Below, piece after piece: positions 1 to 11,095 of a stretch of DNA of 64,000 nucleotides. The notes beneath the pieces are model-generated. The model searched no databases, was not told the DNA's origin, and worked only from the letters and a program-made list of their open reading frames with translations. Each line of letters opens with the position of its first letter. Position 1 is the first letter of the stretch. This stretch comes from Ceratopteris richardii. Its lineage: Eukaryota; Streptophyta; Polypodiopsida; Polypodiales; Pteridaceae. The stretch spans positions 466,501 to 530,500 of the forward strand of contig MU260073.1 in NCBI GenBank assembly GCA_020310875.1. The letters run 5' to 3'. A program made the position numbers and the translations under genes.

Positions 1-410
1 TCAACTTAGTATCTGATTTCTTATTACCTCATATAGGAATGGCAAGACCTCCCAAGAGACTTGGGAAGTACTTTCTTCATACCTCTCATCAAATACAAGG
101 GCTAGGAAGAACCAGCTTTGGATGGAGTTCACAACCTTGAGGAAGCAACCAAAGCAAAGTGTAGTTCACTATGTGACTAAGATGAAGGATGTAGATGATC
201 AACTTGCGATTATTGGAGAAGAAATAGAAGAAGAGTAAATAGTAAGGCAGATCATAAATGGCATCAAATCTGATGACAAAGGGGAGTCCTTTACCACAAC
301 AATGGACCTATATATGGACATGAAGATACCTGACCTCAATACACTGATGGGGCAACTCTTCACACATGAGACAAAGCTCAACAAGAATGGAGATACTTCT
401 AGAGGGACGT
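1..410 (+). pseudogene. gag: copia element A, gag fragment
   Basis: This is the C-terminal part of a Ty1/copia capsid protein (UBN2/Retrotran_gag type), which would form the virus-like particle. From about base 103 one frame reads ARKNQLWMEFTTLRK, then VVHYVTKMKDVDDQLAIIG, the arginine-rich and leucine-rich helices typical of plant copia gag, then a LNTLMGQLFTHE-like helix near 340. The frame holds one TAA after EIEEE (about 236). The N-terminus lies beyond the window edge. The zinc knuckle and protease that should follow are missing: near 400 the sequence passes directly into the GAG-pre-integrase domain, so an internal deletion has occurred. Family assignment is confident; the copy is dead. 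Confidence 0.7.
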
Positions 411-1572
411 TTTACATTTGAAGTTGAAGATACAAGGAATATTGCTCTCTTCAATTACAAAGATCAAACCCTATCTAAATTGGAGATATGGCATAAGAGA
501 CTAGGTCATATAGGTGAAAGGACATTGAAGCAAATATGTAGGGATCAGAGTGTGCTTGGCATTCTAAATTTGGCCAAACAACACATGATTTACAAATGCG
601 GAGCATGCCGATTTGGCAAATCACATAGGCAACCATTGAACAAAAGAGGATACATGTATGAAGACTTTTTGGAGCTTGTACACACAGATGTGTGGGGTCC
701 TATAAGAGAACCATCCATCTCAGGATCAAGGTATTATGTTTCATCGATAGATGACTAAAGTAGATGGAAAATACTTTATTTTATGAAGCATAAAGATGAA
801 GTCTTCATTTGTTTCAAGAATTATTTGGCATTGGTTGAGAATCAAATAGGTAGAATCTTGAAGTGGCTCAGATTGGAGATGGTGAGTATTTCTTACATGA
901 TTTTGACTTTTTCTTATAGGAGAGAGGCATAAAGAGAGAAATTACAACAAGGTACACTCCCGAATAGAATGGAGTGGCAGAGAGAAGAAATAGAATAATA
1001 GTAGAGGTTGCAAGATCAATGTTGAATGAGAAAAAACTACCAAATTACTTATGGGTAGAGGTTGTTTCCACAACCACTTACCTAATCAATAGGCTTCCAT
1101 CCAAGTCTCTAGATGGAATGACACCTTATGAGGCATGGAATGGCAGGAGACCTTCTTTAGATCATTGTAAGATCTTTGGGTGCATTGCTTATGCATATAC
1201 AATAACAGATTAGGGGAAAGCTTGATCCAAAAGCTGAAAGATGCATATTCATTGGTTATGACCAAAATTAGAAAGAATATAGGTTATATAATCCCACTAA
1301 CAAAGGATTTATAGTTATTAGGGATGTGGTATTTGATGAAGATAATTCCTGGTTTGAAGATGATTGCAGTAAAATAAAGTCATCCTATGACTTGGAAAAT
1401 GATTTTCCAAATTTGACTCAAAAGGAACCACATATATCAGAGCATGTCAACTCAGCAAATGAAGAACATATTGATTTCAAAGCTTGGGAGTCCAAAGGCA
1501 AGACAAAGTTTAAACAATTGGAAGACATTACAGAGTCATCCAATGAAGCACTTAGAAGATCAGGGAGATAAA
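390..1572 (+). pseudogene. pol: copia element A, GAG-pre-integrase and integrase
   Basis: This is the copia integrase region, which inserts the cDNA into the host genome. Segments in order: GRFTFEVEDTRNIALF; the pre-integrase zinc module WHKRLGHIGERTL with CGACRFGKSH; the core start LVHTDVWGP; then the catalytic-glutamate segment NGVAERRNR near 970-1000, followed by LPNYLWVEVV, MTPYEAWNGRRPSL and CKIFGCIAYAY. Several stops (755, 930, 965, 1211) and a frameshift near 875 break it. The second catalytic Asp segment (normally SDGGGEY) is degraded to GDGEYF. After about 1330 a variable linker leads to the RT. The sequence is closest by eye to family D at 25.8 kb. Confidence 0.85.
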
Positions 1573-3230
1573 GAAACCTATTAGGTATGGCTATGACACA
1601 TCAATAGTCACCAAGCATTCTATATACATGGCTAAAGATTCTATGTCAAAGGAGCCTTCTTCATTTGAAGAAGCCAACAAGAAAGAAGAATGGAGAGAAG
1701 CTATGTAAGAAGAAATTGAAGCACTTCAAGATAATAGCGCTTGAGATTTTGTTCCCAAAAAATCATTCATGAAGGTACTAGGATCCAGGTGGATTGACAA
1801 AGTGAAAAAGGATTCAAATGGGACAATTAACACGTATAAAGCAAGGCTAGTAGCAAAGGGGTTTGCTCAAACCCATGGAGTGGATTATGAGGAGACCTTT
1901 GCACATGTAGTTAAGATTCCAACTATTAGAGTTTCATTAAGTATCGTTGCTTCAAAGAATTGGAATTTGTACCAATTAGATGTTAAAAATGCATTCCTTA
2001 ATGTATGGATCTATGAAGAGGTTTTCATGGCTCAGCCACCAGATATGAAGACAAAGACAAACATGATTTTGTACGTAAATTAAGGAAAACACTATATGGT
2101 TTAAATCAAGATCCTAGAGCTTGGAACTATATGCTTGTCACATACTTGCAGGACCAAGGTTTTGTTACAAGCAAGGCAGATTCTTCATTGTTCATGAAGA
2201 ATATTAATTCAAGAGTGACTTATCTATGTGTTTATGTGGATGATATCATTATTACGGGGAATGATGCCAATGACATCAAGAAGGTCGAATCTCAGATGAA
2301 GGAAGAGTTCAAGATCAATGATCTTGGATTGCTTACATATTTGGTTTAGAGGTTGTTTATATAGATTCTGGTGTTTTCATTATATATTTGATTACATATT
2401 TTCTTGGTTTAGAGGTTATTTCTATAGATTCTTGTGTTCTCATTACTCAGAGAAAGTATATCCACAATATGCTAGTTAAGTTCAAGATGGAAAATTCAAA
2501 AACTACAGGTACACCCATGAAATTGAACCACAAACTCAGTACACATATGAAGGAGAGATGCTTGCAGACATTATAGGTTATCAAAGACTTGTTGGGAGTC
2601 TCAATTATGCAACCCTAATAAGAGTGGAAATATTCTATGGAGTAAGTACATTGAGTCAATTCATGCATACACCAAGAAAAACTCACATGGAAGTTTCCAA
2701 AAGGATCTTAAGGTACTTGAAGGGTACCATAAATGAAGGAGTATTCTATCCATTCACATCTGACTTGGATATCAAGCTATATTCTAATGCAGATTGGGCT
2801 GGCTCAAAAGATGATAGGAGAAGCACTTCTAGCTACTTATCTTTTGTAGGATCAAAATTTATTTCATGGTCATCAAAGAAACAACCAAATGTGGCACTGT
2901 CATCAACTGAAGCTGAATACAGAGGCCTAGCTAATGCAGCACAAGAGGCGATGTGGCTTAAGGTACTATACTCGGACTTGGTGCTTCATACATACACAAA
3001 AATTATCTTTGGAGATAACACTAGCTCACTTCATTTGGCTACTAATCATGTATATTATGCAAGGACTAAGCACATTGAAGTGCATTATCAGTATGTGAGA
3101 GAGAAGCTACTTAGTGAGGACATACAATTGTCCTATGTATCAACCAACTTGTAGTGTGTAGATATGCTAACCAAATCATTGGATGGAACAAAATTGAACA
3201 GGTTCAAGTTGATGATTGGATTGTAGGAGA
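1573..3230 (+). pseudogene. pol: copia element A, reverse transcriptase and RNase H
   Basis: This copied RNA into cDNA and removed the RNA strand. The RT shows GSRWIDKVKKDSNGTI, YKARLVAKGFAQTHGVDYEETF, YQLDVKNAFLN and the catalytic YVDDIIITG near 2234-2260. RNase H shows IKLYSNADWAGSKDDRRST near 2770, WSSKKQPNVALSSTEAEY near 2870 and ARTKHIEVHYQYVREK near 3060, ending with a D.LTKSLDGTKL-type tail near 3160-3190. Stops and frameshifts are scattered (1707, 1743, 2083, 3154). A 59-bp tandem duplication at about 2333-2443 repeats the segment just after the RT catalytic motif. Confidence 0.88.
2333..2443 (+). repeat. 59-bp imperfect tandem duplication inside element A RT
   Basis: Two adjacent copies begin with ttacatatttt or a variant, pass through ggtttagaggtt and end near gttctcatta (about 2333-2387 and 2392-2443). 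They differ by several substitutions and a small indel. The duplication falls in the segment that normally reads YFLGLEV and shifts the frame, so it arose in an inactive copy or inactivated it. Confidence 0.7.
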
Positions 3231-3262
3231 TTAAAGAAAATTGATGTCCAAGCATATTGGGC

Positions 3263-4187
3263 TTGAGGAGGAGCTGTTGGTGCAAATACCATGCTTGAAC
3301 ATTTATCCTAAGGCTCGTATGTGCATTCATGTATTAGCACATGAATCATCTCTTATAAAAGATACATTTTTTACTCCTTGTAAAAGTGCACATATGGAAT
3401 CACTTCAATCACAAGCTATTAGGAGAATCTTTTCACGAAGATTGAGATCCTAAAATCTAGAGACACTTTTTGCTAGAAGTTTGAATCTCAAATTCAAAAA
3501 GAGCTCCAGCTTTTGCCTATACTTCAAAAGTTGCGTATGCATAGCCCGATTTGAAGAGATATTCAGAGGGATCTTAAGTTGATATTGAGCTCACACCATA
3601 GCTATATTATTGCCTTCACATCGTGCAATCATTCATTGCCAATGTCATTGTAATGTATGTGCATTAATACATAGAGTTCTCTTATATCTCAACTCTTCTA
3701 CTTTGTCATGTATCACTCAAAGGAGTGTACTTCTCTGAGCTATTTCTCAATGTATGCTTGAACATTTGATGTAATATAAGTTGGTATAGATTCAATATAT
3801 TGTCTATTCTCTTGCTACAAAGTTTCACATTTATTGCCTTAGCCAATATAGCAAAACATTGCTCACTAGTCTGCATATTGCTATTACCTGAGAATGTCGG
3901 GATGTACCTCTAACTTGCTAAGCATCATTCTCTGAGCATGGTCTATCATTTCAATTGAGATAACTTGCGAAATCTAGCTAGCCAAGTTAATTAGATATGT
4001 CCAAAAGGATTTTACTCAACTGCTAGCAGAGAAGGAGTGCTGCTCATTTCTTTGAGTAGGTATAGTGACCAAAATAGCAAGTTTTGGTTCATAGTTGAAA
4101 CTCATACTCATCTATTTTGATCCAATGATTTGAGGATCATATTCCAAAGTACTTGAGTGATTATTTTTGCTTCTTGGAAAGCTCAAC
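3263..4187 (+). mobile_element. PPT and 3' LTR of copia element A (right end uncertain)
   Basis: A purine tract (cttgaggaggagc, 3262-3274) follows the end of RNase H, and the LTR starts at 3275 with tgttggtgcaaa. A TATA-like box (ttataaaag, about 3354-3362) fits the LTR promoter. No second copy of this LTR is present, so its right end cannot be set by alignment. The sequence ctcaaca ending at 4187 is one possible CA terminus, giving about 913 bp. The stretch 3450-4280 has no coding signal that I can recognise. Confidence 0.5.
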
Positions 4188-4279
4188 AATTCTACTTTGC
4201 TCTCCTCGACTCAATTTTGGCTAGTGTGATGCAGGAGTTTGTAGCACCATCTCATCTCTGGAAGGTGTCCACCATCTCC

Positions 4280-6136
4280 TTCAACAACTTTGTTACTTCT
4301 TTTCATAGGTGGACAGTCTAGTGCTAGTCCAAATGAGGAAATTTCTCAGCCTTTGAAGGGTCCACATGATGATGCACATCATTCCATTTTTTATGCAAAT
4401 TTACATGCTGCACTTGTTAATGAGAAGTTTGATATAGATGAGGCAAAAATTATGCCTAAATGGTTGGTGCAAACTTTGCTAGATAGCAAATTAGATGCAC
4501 CTATATCAAATTGTACTCAATCTAGCTCTCATAGTGCTTCTCTTGCATCAGATTGCTATGCTATGGCTGCCTCTAGTCTTTGTGATGAGAGTGAGCCTCT
4601 TTTGTTTGATGAAGCACAAAAATTAAAAAAATTGGATGGTTGTTATGCAATCAGAATATGATGCTATTATGAAGAATGGTACTTGGTCTTGATGTGAGTT
4701 GCCTCATGGCAAGAAGGCCATTGGCACTATGTGGATATACAAGTTGAAGCATAAGCATGATGGAAAAATTCATAGGTATAAGGATAGGCTTGTTGCAAAA
4801 GGTTATACTCAAGAAAGAGGCATTGATTTTCATGAGACCTTTGCGCCTACATACTAAATAACTACTATTCGTAGCATCTATGCACTTATAGATAATCATG
4901 ATTGGAATGTACATCAGTTGGACATTAAAAATACATTTCTGAATGGTGCCTTGTGTGAAGAAGTGTATGTGTTGCAGCCTCCTAGTTTTGTGCAAAAAGG
5001 GCATGGAAACAAAGTGTGCAGGCTGAAAAAGGCATTATATGGTTTGAAGCAAGCACCACATGCTTGGTATGAAAAGATACATGCCTTCTTGATTGCACAT
5101 TGTTTTGACAGCAGGTGAACTGAGAGCACCTTATATGTTAGCATGCAAATGATGTGCTTCTGGTCATTTTTGTTTATGTTGATGGCATGCTCCTCATTGG
5201 TCCTACTGAGAAGCATATTGCTGATTTTAAGGCTGATTTGCATGCCTCATTTGAGATGCCAGATTTGGGGCATTTTCATCATTATTTGGGAATTTAATTT
5301 ATGCAAGTTGATGGCAAAACATCTTTGTGTCAAAAAAAATATATTTACACATTAGTGTAGTGTTTTGGTCTTGAGGACTGCAAACCTATTGCCACTCCTA
5401 TGGAAAAAAGTTTATAGTTGAGTCTTCATGATGCTTGAGATGCATTTGATGATGTTCTCTATCAGGACACTGTTGGATGCTTGATTTACTTATGCATTAA
5501 TCGGCCAGATATTCAATTTGTTATCTCATAGATGAGCAGGTTTATGCATTGCCTAGGTGTCAAGCATTGGCAAGCAGTTAAGTGCATCTTTTTCTACATG
5601 AGTGGTACCCGACTACTTGGTTTGTTTTATCCCAAGGGGGGATCACTACTGTTGGAGTTACATGCCTTTTTTTTTTTTGCTCTGACTATGCTAGTTTCTA
5701 TGAAACTCGTATGTCCACGAGTAGTTTTTGCTTCATGCTTGGTAGCTCATGCATATCTTTTTTGAGCAAGAAGCAGCCTACTATGGCCACTTCTAGTTGT
5801 GGGGATGAGTATAGGGAAGCTTTCACAAAGACTTTTGAGTGTGTGTGGCTCAGATGCCTTATGGCTGATTTGGGTGCTGGTGAATCTTCTATGACCACCA
5901 TCTTTATTGATAGTTAGAGCACATTCAGAATTGTGAGGAACCTTTTATTACATGCTCGCATTAAGCACATTGAGGTGCACTATCATTATGCCAGGAAGAG
6001 GTTCTCTTCTAGAGATATGAGTTTCGCATATGTGCCCACACAAGAGAACGTTGTAGACTTTTTCACAAAAGCTATGCGTAGGGAGAAGTTTGAAGCTTTC
6101 TCTAGAGCTTTGGGCTTACTTCCTTTTGTGGATTGA
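4280..6136 (+). pseudogene. pol: copia family B, 5'-truncated copy (B0): linker, RT and RNase H
   Basis: This is the 3' half of a copia polyprotein. It starts where full copies B1/B2 read GGQSSAGPNE, so about 60% of the element is missing. The linker contains MPKWLVQTLLDSKLDAP. The RT shows [17 protein letters not shown] sequence (frame-broken), [38 protein letters not shown], and a damaged YVDD region (reads YVDGML near 5172). RNase H shows MSRFMHCLGVKHW, ATSSCGDEY, ARIKHIEVHYHYARKR and FTKAMRREKFEAFSRALGLLPFVD ending at 6136. Many stops and frameshifts are present. It lies on the opposite strand to B1-B3. Confidence 0.88.
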
Positions 6137-6199
6137 TACCACATAGCTTGGAACTTCCTTACACATGAGTGCAAGCTTCTTGTTCACCGCATCACTCCT

Positions 6200-6441
6200 A
6201 GGGGGGATTTGTTGATATATTTCGGTAGTGATGTGTGTGAGCACACTAGGACTACTAGGGCACTTTTTTCCCTCTTTACGAGGTTTCTTTTCCCTAGCTT
6301 GTATATATGCCTTTAACCCTAAGGGGTTACTGATGTTTGTACATTCTCTTGGTAATACATTCAGTATTGTGTGTTGTGCTCCAAGCTTCTTCTTCTTCTT
6401 CCTTCTGTTGTTTATGTGCTTCCATAGACCTCAAACTCCAA
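6200..6441 (+). mobile_element. PPT and 3' LTR of family B copy B0
   Basis: The PPT taggggggatt (6200-6209) is followed by an LTR starting tgttgatatatttc at 6210. It carries the family features in sense order: gtgatgtgtgtgagcaca, a gcacttttttccctc tract, a gcttgtatatatgcc TATA-like segment and ctccaagcttcttcttc. The end near 6441 (actccaa) corresponds to the tctccaaca terminus of the intact copies but is mutated. Family B LTRs are short, 228-241 bp. Confidence 0.8.
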
Positions 6442-6489
6442 TGCTACCTAAAATCTAGGAAACGATAAAGTCAAATCTAACCACCCTAG

Positions 6490-6760
6490 ATATAAGTTAT
6501 TGATTAATCATCATCACCAACCTTCACAAACTCGTGAAATCTAGACTAGGTTTCTTTTTTTATCCTTTTACAAGCATAACTCTCAAGGCTTTTACATGAA
6601 TAAGAGCCATAAAATAGACTCCTATGAGATACCATAAGTGAACATTAATGAAGACTCTTCAATAGATATCTTTGACATATTCTAAATGATGGTTCTTTTT
6701 TGTAGAACAAATCCATCTCAAGCATAATATATGCTTGACAATCTAACCCATTTTTAACCC
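6490..6760 (-). mobile_element. Diverged family D LTR remnant
   Basis: Read on the minus strand this resembles the first third of the family D LTR (compare 28,280-28,516 and 56,260-56,526). Shared pieces in the same order are a tgattaatcatc stretch, ctcgtgaaatctag, cttttacaagc, aaggcttttacatg and caaatccatctcaagcata followed by tatgcttgacaat. It is heavily diverged, both ends are worn, and no target duplication is visible. Confidence 0.45.
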
Positions 6761-6789
6761 AAATTACTTGTAAAAATGTCTATTTTGGG

Positions 6790-7465
6790 CATAGACCCAT
6801 AATTCCCTTCTAAAATAAGACTAGTACTCAAGCTTCATGAGCCATGAATAGTATATTCACATCAGTTTTCATAAATTTTCTACCATGTTCCAGCCTCCAA
6901 ATATCCTCAAGACACTAATTTTCAACCTAGGTCAGACATTATAGTGTGGATAGAGCTCTTCTAAAATTTATAAAAGTGAAATAGATTCATTTATGGGGTT
7001 ATCTTTTTGGTATCCACACCAATTTTCATAATCTTTTGACATTGTTTTGGCCTCCAAATAGCCTCACGACACTAATTTTTAACCTAAGTTAGGCGTTCTA
7101 GTGTGGATAGAAATCTTCTAAAATCTATAAAAGTGAAATAGATCTCGTTTGTTGGGGTTATCTTGTTAGATATTTTTCATATTATGATCTTTGTACTCTC
7201 TTCTTGAGAAATAAAGGCTTTCTTGGAGAACTTTCCTCTTGTCTACTCACAAGTGTGTGTGTCTACATGTGTGTGTTGACACCTATATGCATTCTTGCTC
7301 TGTCTCTCTTGTGGATGTGCGTACTTCCATCTTGTAGTGTGAGGTCATCATATTATTTATTGGTCACCTTATGGATTTCAAGATTTCTCTATCACATGTA
7401 GATAGTCATGCTTGACTCCAAAACATTGGTTGAGCATGCAAGTCTATGTTGTGAACACTTGTGTC
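6790..7465 (+). mobile_element. Old gypsy LTR related to the 13.2-kb element
   Basis: The sequence follows the order of the LTR at 10,300-10,907: cagttttcataaattttc, a ctcctcaag/gacactaatttt block, a tataaaagtg promoter segment, ggggttatcttgttag, a gaactttcctcttg block and a gtgtgtgtctacatgtgtg alternating tract. A 157-bp segment containing the promoter is duplicated (separate entry). The left edge is unclear. The right edge is set by the degenerate PBS at 7463-7478. Confidence 0.6.
6863..7176 (+). repeat. 157-bp tandem duplication of the LTR core-promoter segment
   Basis: Copy 1 (6863-7019) starts cagttttcat and copy 2 (7020-7176) starts caattttcat. Both contain gacactaattttt/caacc, tagtgtggatag, a tataaaagtgaaatagat promoter-like segment and ggggttatc. 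By eye they differ at about one base in six, so the duplication is old. The result is an LTR with two TATA-like boxes spaced 157 bp apart. Confidence 0.75.
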
Positions 7466-7478
7466 ACCATTGCTAGGG
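7463..7478 (+). promoter_or_regulatory. Degenerate primer-binding site of the old gypsy relic
   Basis: gtcaccattgctaggg lies just after the relic LTR and aligns with the PBS at 10,916-10,932 (11 of 16 positions by eye). The following gaagctcttg matches the gagagagcttcg that follows the other PBS. It is probably a decayed tRNA-Asp-type PBS. Confidence 0.45.
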
Positions 7479-7669
7479 AAGCTCTTGTTAGAGGCTTGGC
7501 ATCATGGTAGGTTTCTGCATGAGGTATGTGTTGTCCTTGATTTTTTCTTGTGAATTGGGTGCATTACCATCATCTTTATGTTTCTAGATAGGTATTTAGG
7601 TAGCTAGATAGTGAAAATAAAAAATAAGGTCTAGGTTTTTCAATGTTCTCCATTAAATCATAGAAATTT

Positions 7670-7714
7670 CTTCTTCTTCTTCTTCTTCTTCTTCTTCTTC
7701 TTCTTCTTCTTCTT
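7670..7714 (+). repeat. (TTC)n microsatellite in gypsy leader
   Basis: About 15 nearly perfect ttc units. It sits between PBS and gag of the old gypsy relic. The 13.2-kb element has a similar pyrimidine tract at the matching place (about 11,027-11,085), so such a tract seems to belong to this lineage's leader. Confidence 0.9.
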
Positions 7715-8430
7715 GATTTACAACTTCTTCTACACTTCTTTCCCTTCCTCTAAATGTCAATGTTTGGAAAAAACAACTTCATATCAGAACTTAAAACCAA
7801 AAGATAATCAAAGAGGTAGTAGACACCATACACCAGTAGATCCACCAAGGGAAAGAAGATATCAGACTTCTCACAACCCTTTCTTGATAGAGGGAGAACT
7901 AGTAGATGAATTTCCAATAAGAAGGAGAAATGATTGGCATAATCAAGAGGTCGCTAAATGCATGAAAACCTTGCATGAGGGATTTAGTGATCCTCATGAG
8001 CATGTAGTTGAGTACAAACAAATGAGAGTAGGAGTAGTTGAATATAATACTCACCTTGAGGCTTTTCGATTAACCCTAACAAGACCTGCCTTATCTTGTC
8101 CTTTACCATTAAGGAAGGAAATTTTTGCAAACATTGAATGATTTTTGAGAGATCTCCATAAGATGAATCAAACATAGAATTGGTACATTGATCCATATTG
8201 TAGAAGATGTCCGGATTTAGACTCTTGCATCAAAGAGGCAATTGGCTTCAAAGATAATAGAGGATATGATCTTCTAGCATATGATCACGTTAGTGAGGAG
8301 AGCAAAATTCAAACCATAGAAGAGTTTTCTCAAGCTATCGCAAAAGCTTTAGGGGTGCTATCAAAACAAATGCAATCAAACCCAGGATAACAGACGCAAG
8401 GAAACGTAATGTGTGTGGAGAAAACCATCC
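7713..8430 (+). pseudogene. gag: Old gypsy relic, gag
   Basis: This is the remains of a Ty3/gypsy capsid gene (Retrotrans_gag type). An open stretch to 8141 contains VAKCMKTLHEGFSDPHEHVV, matching the KAMKNYFDGSGDPYDHVAELK block of the better-preserved gag at 13,400, then YNTHLEAFRLTLTRPALSC. A continuation after stops reads SCIKEAIGFKDNRGYDLLAY and EEFSQAIAKALGVLSKQMQS up to about 8390. The remainder to 8709 has no clear reading frame and no protease or RT. Confidence 0.6.
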
Positions 8431-8709
8431 AACCCATATGTGGAATTATAAAAAAACATCTAATCTTTAGGACAAAACAACACAAAAATATTATATGCTA
8501 GAGAAAAATATAAAATCATACTAGAGTTGAATGTTTCTATAACAAATAACTAGTGAGAGAGAACAAATATCAACATCAGCCAATACAACTGAGAGAAAGG
8601 GAATTTTTGGATCAACCTAGATCTCTACTAGGACAACAATCGTCTATACCAGCAAATGTTGTTATAGTAAAATATACACCAATATAAGAGAATTTGGAAA
8701 GATCCCTAG

Positions 8710-9045
8710 TGTTGGAGTTTGATGCCTAGTTAAGCACACAAACAACACAAGGAAGAAGAAGAAGAAGAATCTTGGAGCACAACACAACAATGAATGAACT
8801 ATCAAGTGAATGTACAAAGGATAAGTGACCCATTAGGGTTATAGGTGTATATACAAGCCAAGGGGGGGATACCTCTTAAATAAGGAAAAAAAAGTGTCAT
8901 GGTAGTGCTAAGTGTGTTCACGCACATCACTACCAAAATATATATCAACAAATCCCCCCTGGGAATGATGTGGTGAAAAGAATTCACTAGGCATGAGATT
9001 CTTAAACTAACCCAAGGACTCAAGAAAATCTTTTTTAACATATGG
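8710..9045 (-). mobile_element. Family-B-like 3' LTR and adjoining internal scrap
   Basis: The LTR spans 8710-8950 (TG...CA, 241 bp) and follows family B order on the minus strand, including tgtatatacaagcc and cacatcactaccaaaatata. The reverse complement of a PPT (aatcccccctggg, 8951-8963) follows. About 80 bp of internal sequence then diverges from B1/B2, suggesting a sister subfamily. The element is broken near 9045; no second LTR or matching target duplication is visible. Confidence 0.75.
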
Positions 9046-9429
9046 AAAAGAGATAGTAGGGGGAGGAAAACATGGAATCCTCCTTATCAATATTGAAAAT
9101 ATGAAAAAATATAGAAAAATAAAAAAACAAAAAAGAAAAATAGAAAAAAAGAATATTTTTACATAACTGTGATATTTATTGGGCACAAAGCAAAGTGTAG
9201 GAAAAGTGTGTGAGTTTATTGAATTCTATTTCAAATTTTCTTCTTTATTCCTCATATTTTACCTTTTCCAATTGCATAATTAGAGGAGAAACCTTGCTTG
9301 ACTGTGATGATCACATGGATAAAATTGTATGAGTGGAGTAATGAAAATAAGTGATGGGTACTATGAATTTTGTCTTCCTCTAGTGATTAAAAAAATTTAT
9401 TTAGGAGTCTTATTGATTTTTGTGGAGTA
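9046..9429. other. AT-rich stretch without recognised content
   Basis: It contains poly-A-rich runs (about 9105-9160) and no reading frame, repeat copy or RNA that I can identify. Confidence 0.5.
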
Positions 9430-10299
9430 TTTTGTTTTCTTGAAAGAAAATGACAAAGGGATCTCAAGTAGCGAAATTGGAGAAGTACTTAATGTCTCTA
9501 CTTAGAGGACGCTAGCTCCTTGACAGTGAAGCTATTAAGGAAATCAGATATGGAAGAACAACTAGAATAAGAGCAGATTGAAAAGGAGCACAAAGATTAC
9601 ACAAAGATAGTGGGCAACCATATCTTCATAGTAAAAAAAGGGAAAATTTAAATATACCACGATCTTCCATGAATTTTGTAGGCTCCAAAGGTCTCATGTG
9701 GTGTACAAGAGGTAGAAGGCAGTGGTATTGCAAACACTTTTGGATGAATCCATGTCCTTAAAAGATTTTGAAAGATGTGAATAGGTAATGAGTTCATTGT
9801 TGGAAGTGAAAAGAAACAACTTTGATCCGTACTTCATATGCAAAATCAACAACTAGGAAAAGGAACAGGTGGAGATAACTAAGCCAAAGCACATCAAAGA
9901 AGCTCTGCAATTTTATCCCATGGTCACAAAGATACATGTAAGCTTTGTCAAAAAGAATGCAACATCATATGCAGGTTATTCCAAATTCCCATATTTCAAA
10001 TAAAAATCTAATGAGGAATTAAAAGCCACGACATTTTTATAGCTTCTATGCTTTTGTAGACTCCCTAGATACACCATGCCACAAAAAGCTTCCAGCCTCG
10101 TAATGATGAACAACAAAGACAAGACAAAACCCTTTGGAGTTGTTGATATGTCACTTTATATTCATGAACAACTGAAGGAAGCAACAAAGCATTAGGACTC
10201 CAAGAAATTCATGAATGTAGCTCATTTGCTAACCAAAATTATCTATCATGTACTTGGAATTGAAGAGAAGCTCCAATTCGCACTAGAGGCTTAGGAAGT
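9430..10299 (+). pseudogene. Unidentified dead gene, left half (split by the gypsy element)
   Basis: I do not recognise this family. Several frames carry protein-like composition, interrupted by many stops. The clearest run, about 9870-10,290, reads KPKHIKEALQFYPMVTK, then ATSYAGYSKFPYF, CFCRLPRYTMPQKASSLVMM, KTKPFGVVDMSLYIHEQLKE and FMNVAHLLTKIIYHVLGIEE, ending EEKLQFALEA at the gypsy insertion. The right half resumes at 23,514. It is probably a worn host gene or a non-autonomous element's gene. The ending at exactly the GAAGT target site shows that it predates the gypsy insertion. Confidence 0.45.
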
Positions 10300-10907
10300 T
10301 GTTGAAGATGAAGGTCAAGGACAAAGCACAGGAGCACATCAAAGAGGTGGACACACAAGAAGAAGGAGCAAGTAGGGAGCTCCAAGAAGTGTATGTTAAA
10401 TTTGCAGAAGAATCCCCTACAACAATAGTGATTTTCATTACTAAAAACCATTGTAAATACCATTTTCTATTTTTGTAACTCCATTTTGTTCAAGCCAAGG
10501 AGTCCTTGAGCTTGAGGAGTATTAGAAGTATCATCCTACCAATTTTCATAAATTTTAGACTTCGTTTGAGCCCTCAAATAAGCCCTGGAACCTAATTTTT
10601 AACTAGGCCGGAGGCTAGGTCTGGACAGGGCCAAAACTAGTCACAAAACTATAAAAAGAGCTAGAGAGCTCATTTTGGGGTTAGCTTGTTAGAGAATAGA
10701 GCTTTTGTAAGAGAACTCTTTTGCAATCAAAGCTTTGCATTGTTCCTCTCTTTGATCTTACCTTGTGCGCGTGTGTGTATGTGTGTGCATGCTTGCGTGT
10801 GCTTTCTCTCACACACTTGTGCCTTCACTTGCTCGTGGTCTTCATACCGGTCCTCACGTCTCCGCGGATTGACAAGTAAAGGAGGTGGTGCTTACGCTTG
10901 AGCTACA
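10300..10907 (+). repeat. 5' LTR of the 13.2-kb gypsy element
   Basis: It starts tgttgaagatgaagg and ends gagctaca. The 3' copy is at 22,899-23,508. A TATA box (tataaaaag, 10,650-10,658) should drive the genomic transcript. Downstream lies a gtgtgtgtatgtgtgtgc alternating tract in the presumed R/U5 region. Confidence 0.96.
10650..10658 (+). promoter_or_regulatory. TATA box of the gypsy 5' LTR
   Basis: tataaaaag followed by agctagagagctc. The same box is conserved in the 3' LTR (23,248-23,256) and, as tataaaagtg, in the old relic at about 6970 and 7127. Confidence 0.75.
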
Positions 10908-10915
10908 CCAAATTT

Positions 10916-10932
10916 TGGTGCCGTTGCCAGGG
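10916..10932 (+). promoter_or_regulatory. Primer-binding site, tRNA-Asp type
   Basis: tggtgccgttgccaggg starts 8 bases after the LTR. It matches the complement of the 3' end of plant tRNA-Asp (TGGCGCCGTTGCCGGGG) with two mismatches, both C-to-T or G-to-A type. This is where the tRNA would prime minus-strand DNA synthesis. Confidence 0.85.
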
Positions 10933-10998
10933 AGAGAGCTTCGAGGACGAGCGTTGTGATGGTAAGATCGTAGATTTGCGACGTTGGAAGGTAAAAAA

Positions 10999-11095
10999 AC
11001 TATCTTTTTTGTTCATTTTCTGATTTTTCTTCTTCTTCTTCATCATCATCATCATCTCCATCTTCTTCCATCTTCTTCTTCATAGTAATTTCTTG
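10999..11095 (+). repeat. Pyrimidine-rich TTC/ATC leader tract
   Basis: A run of ttc and atc triplets (core about 11,027-11,085) between PBS and gag. It parallels the (TTC)n at 7670-7714 in the older relative. Confidence 0.8.

Noticed and set aside
10686..10901. 71-codon frame in the gypsy LTR (also 23,285-23,502)
   Set aside because: It appears in both LTRs because the LTRs are identical there; it covers the alternating gt tract and has no gene context.
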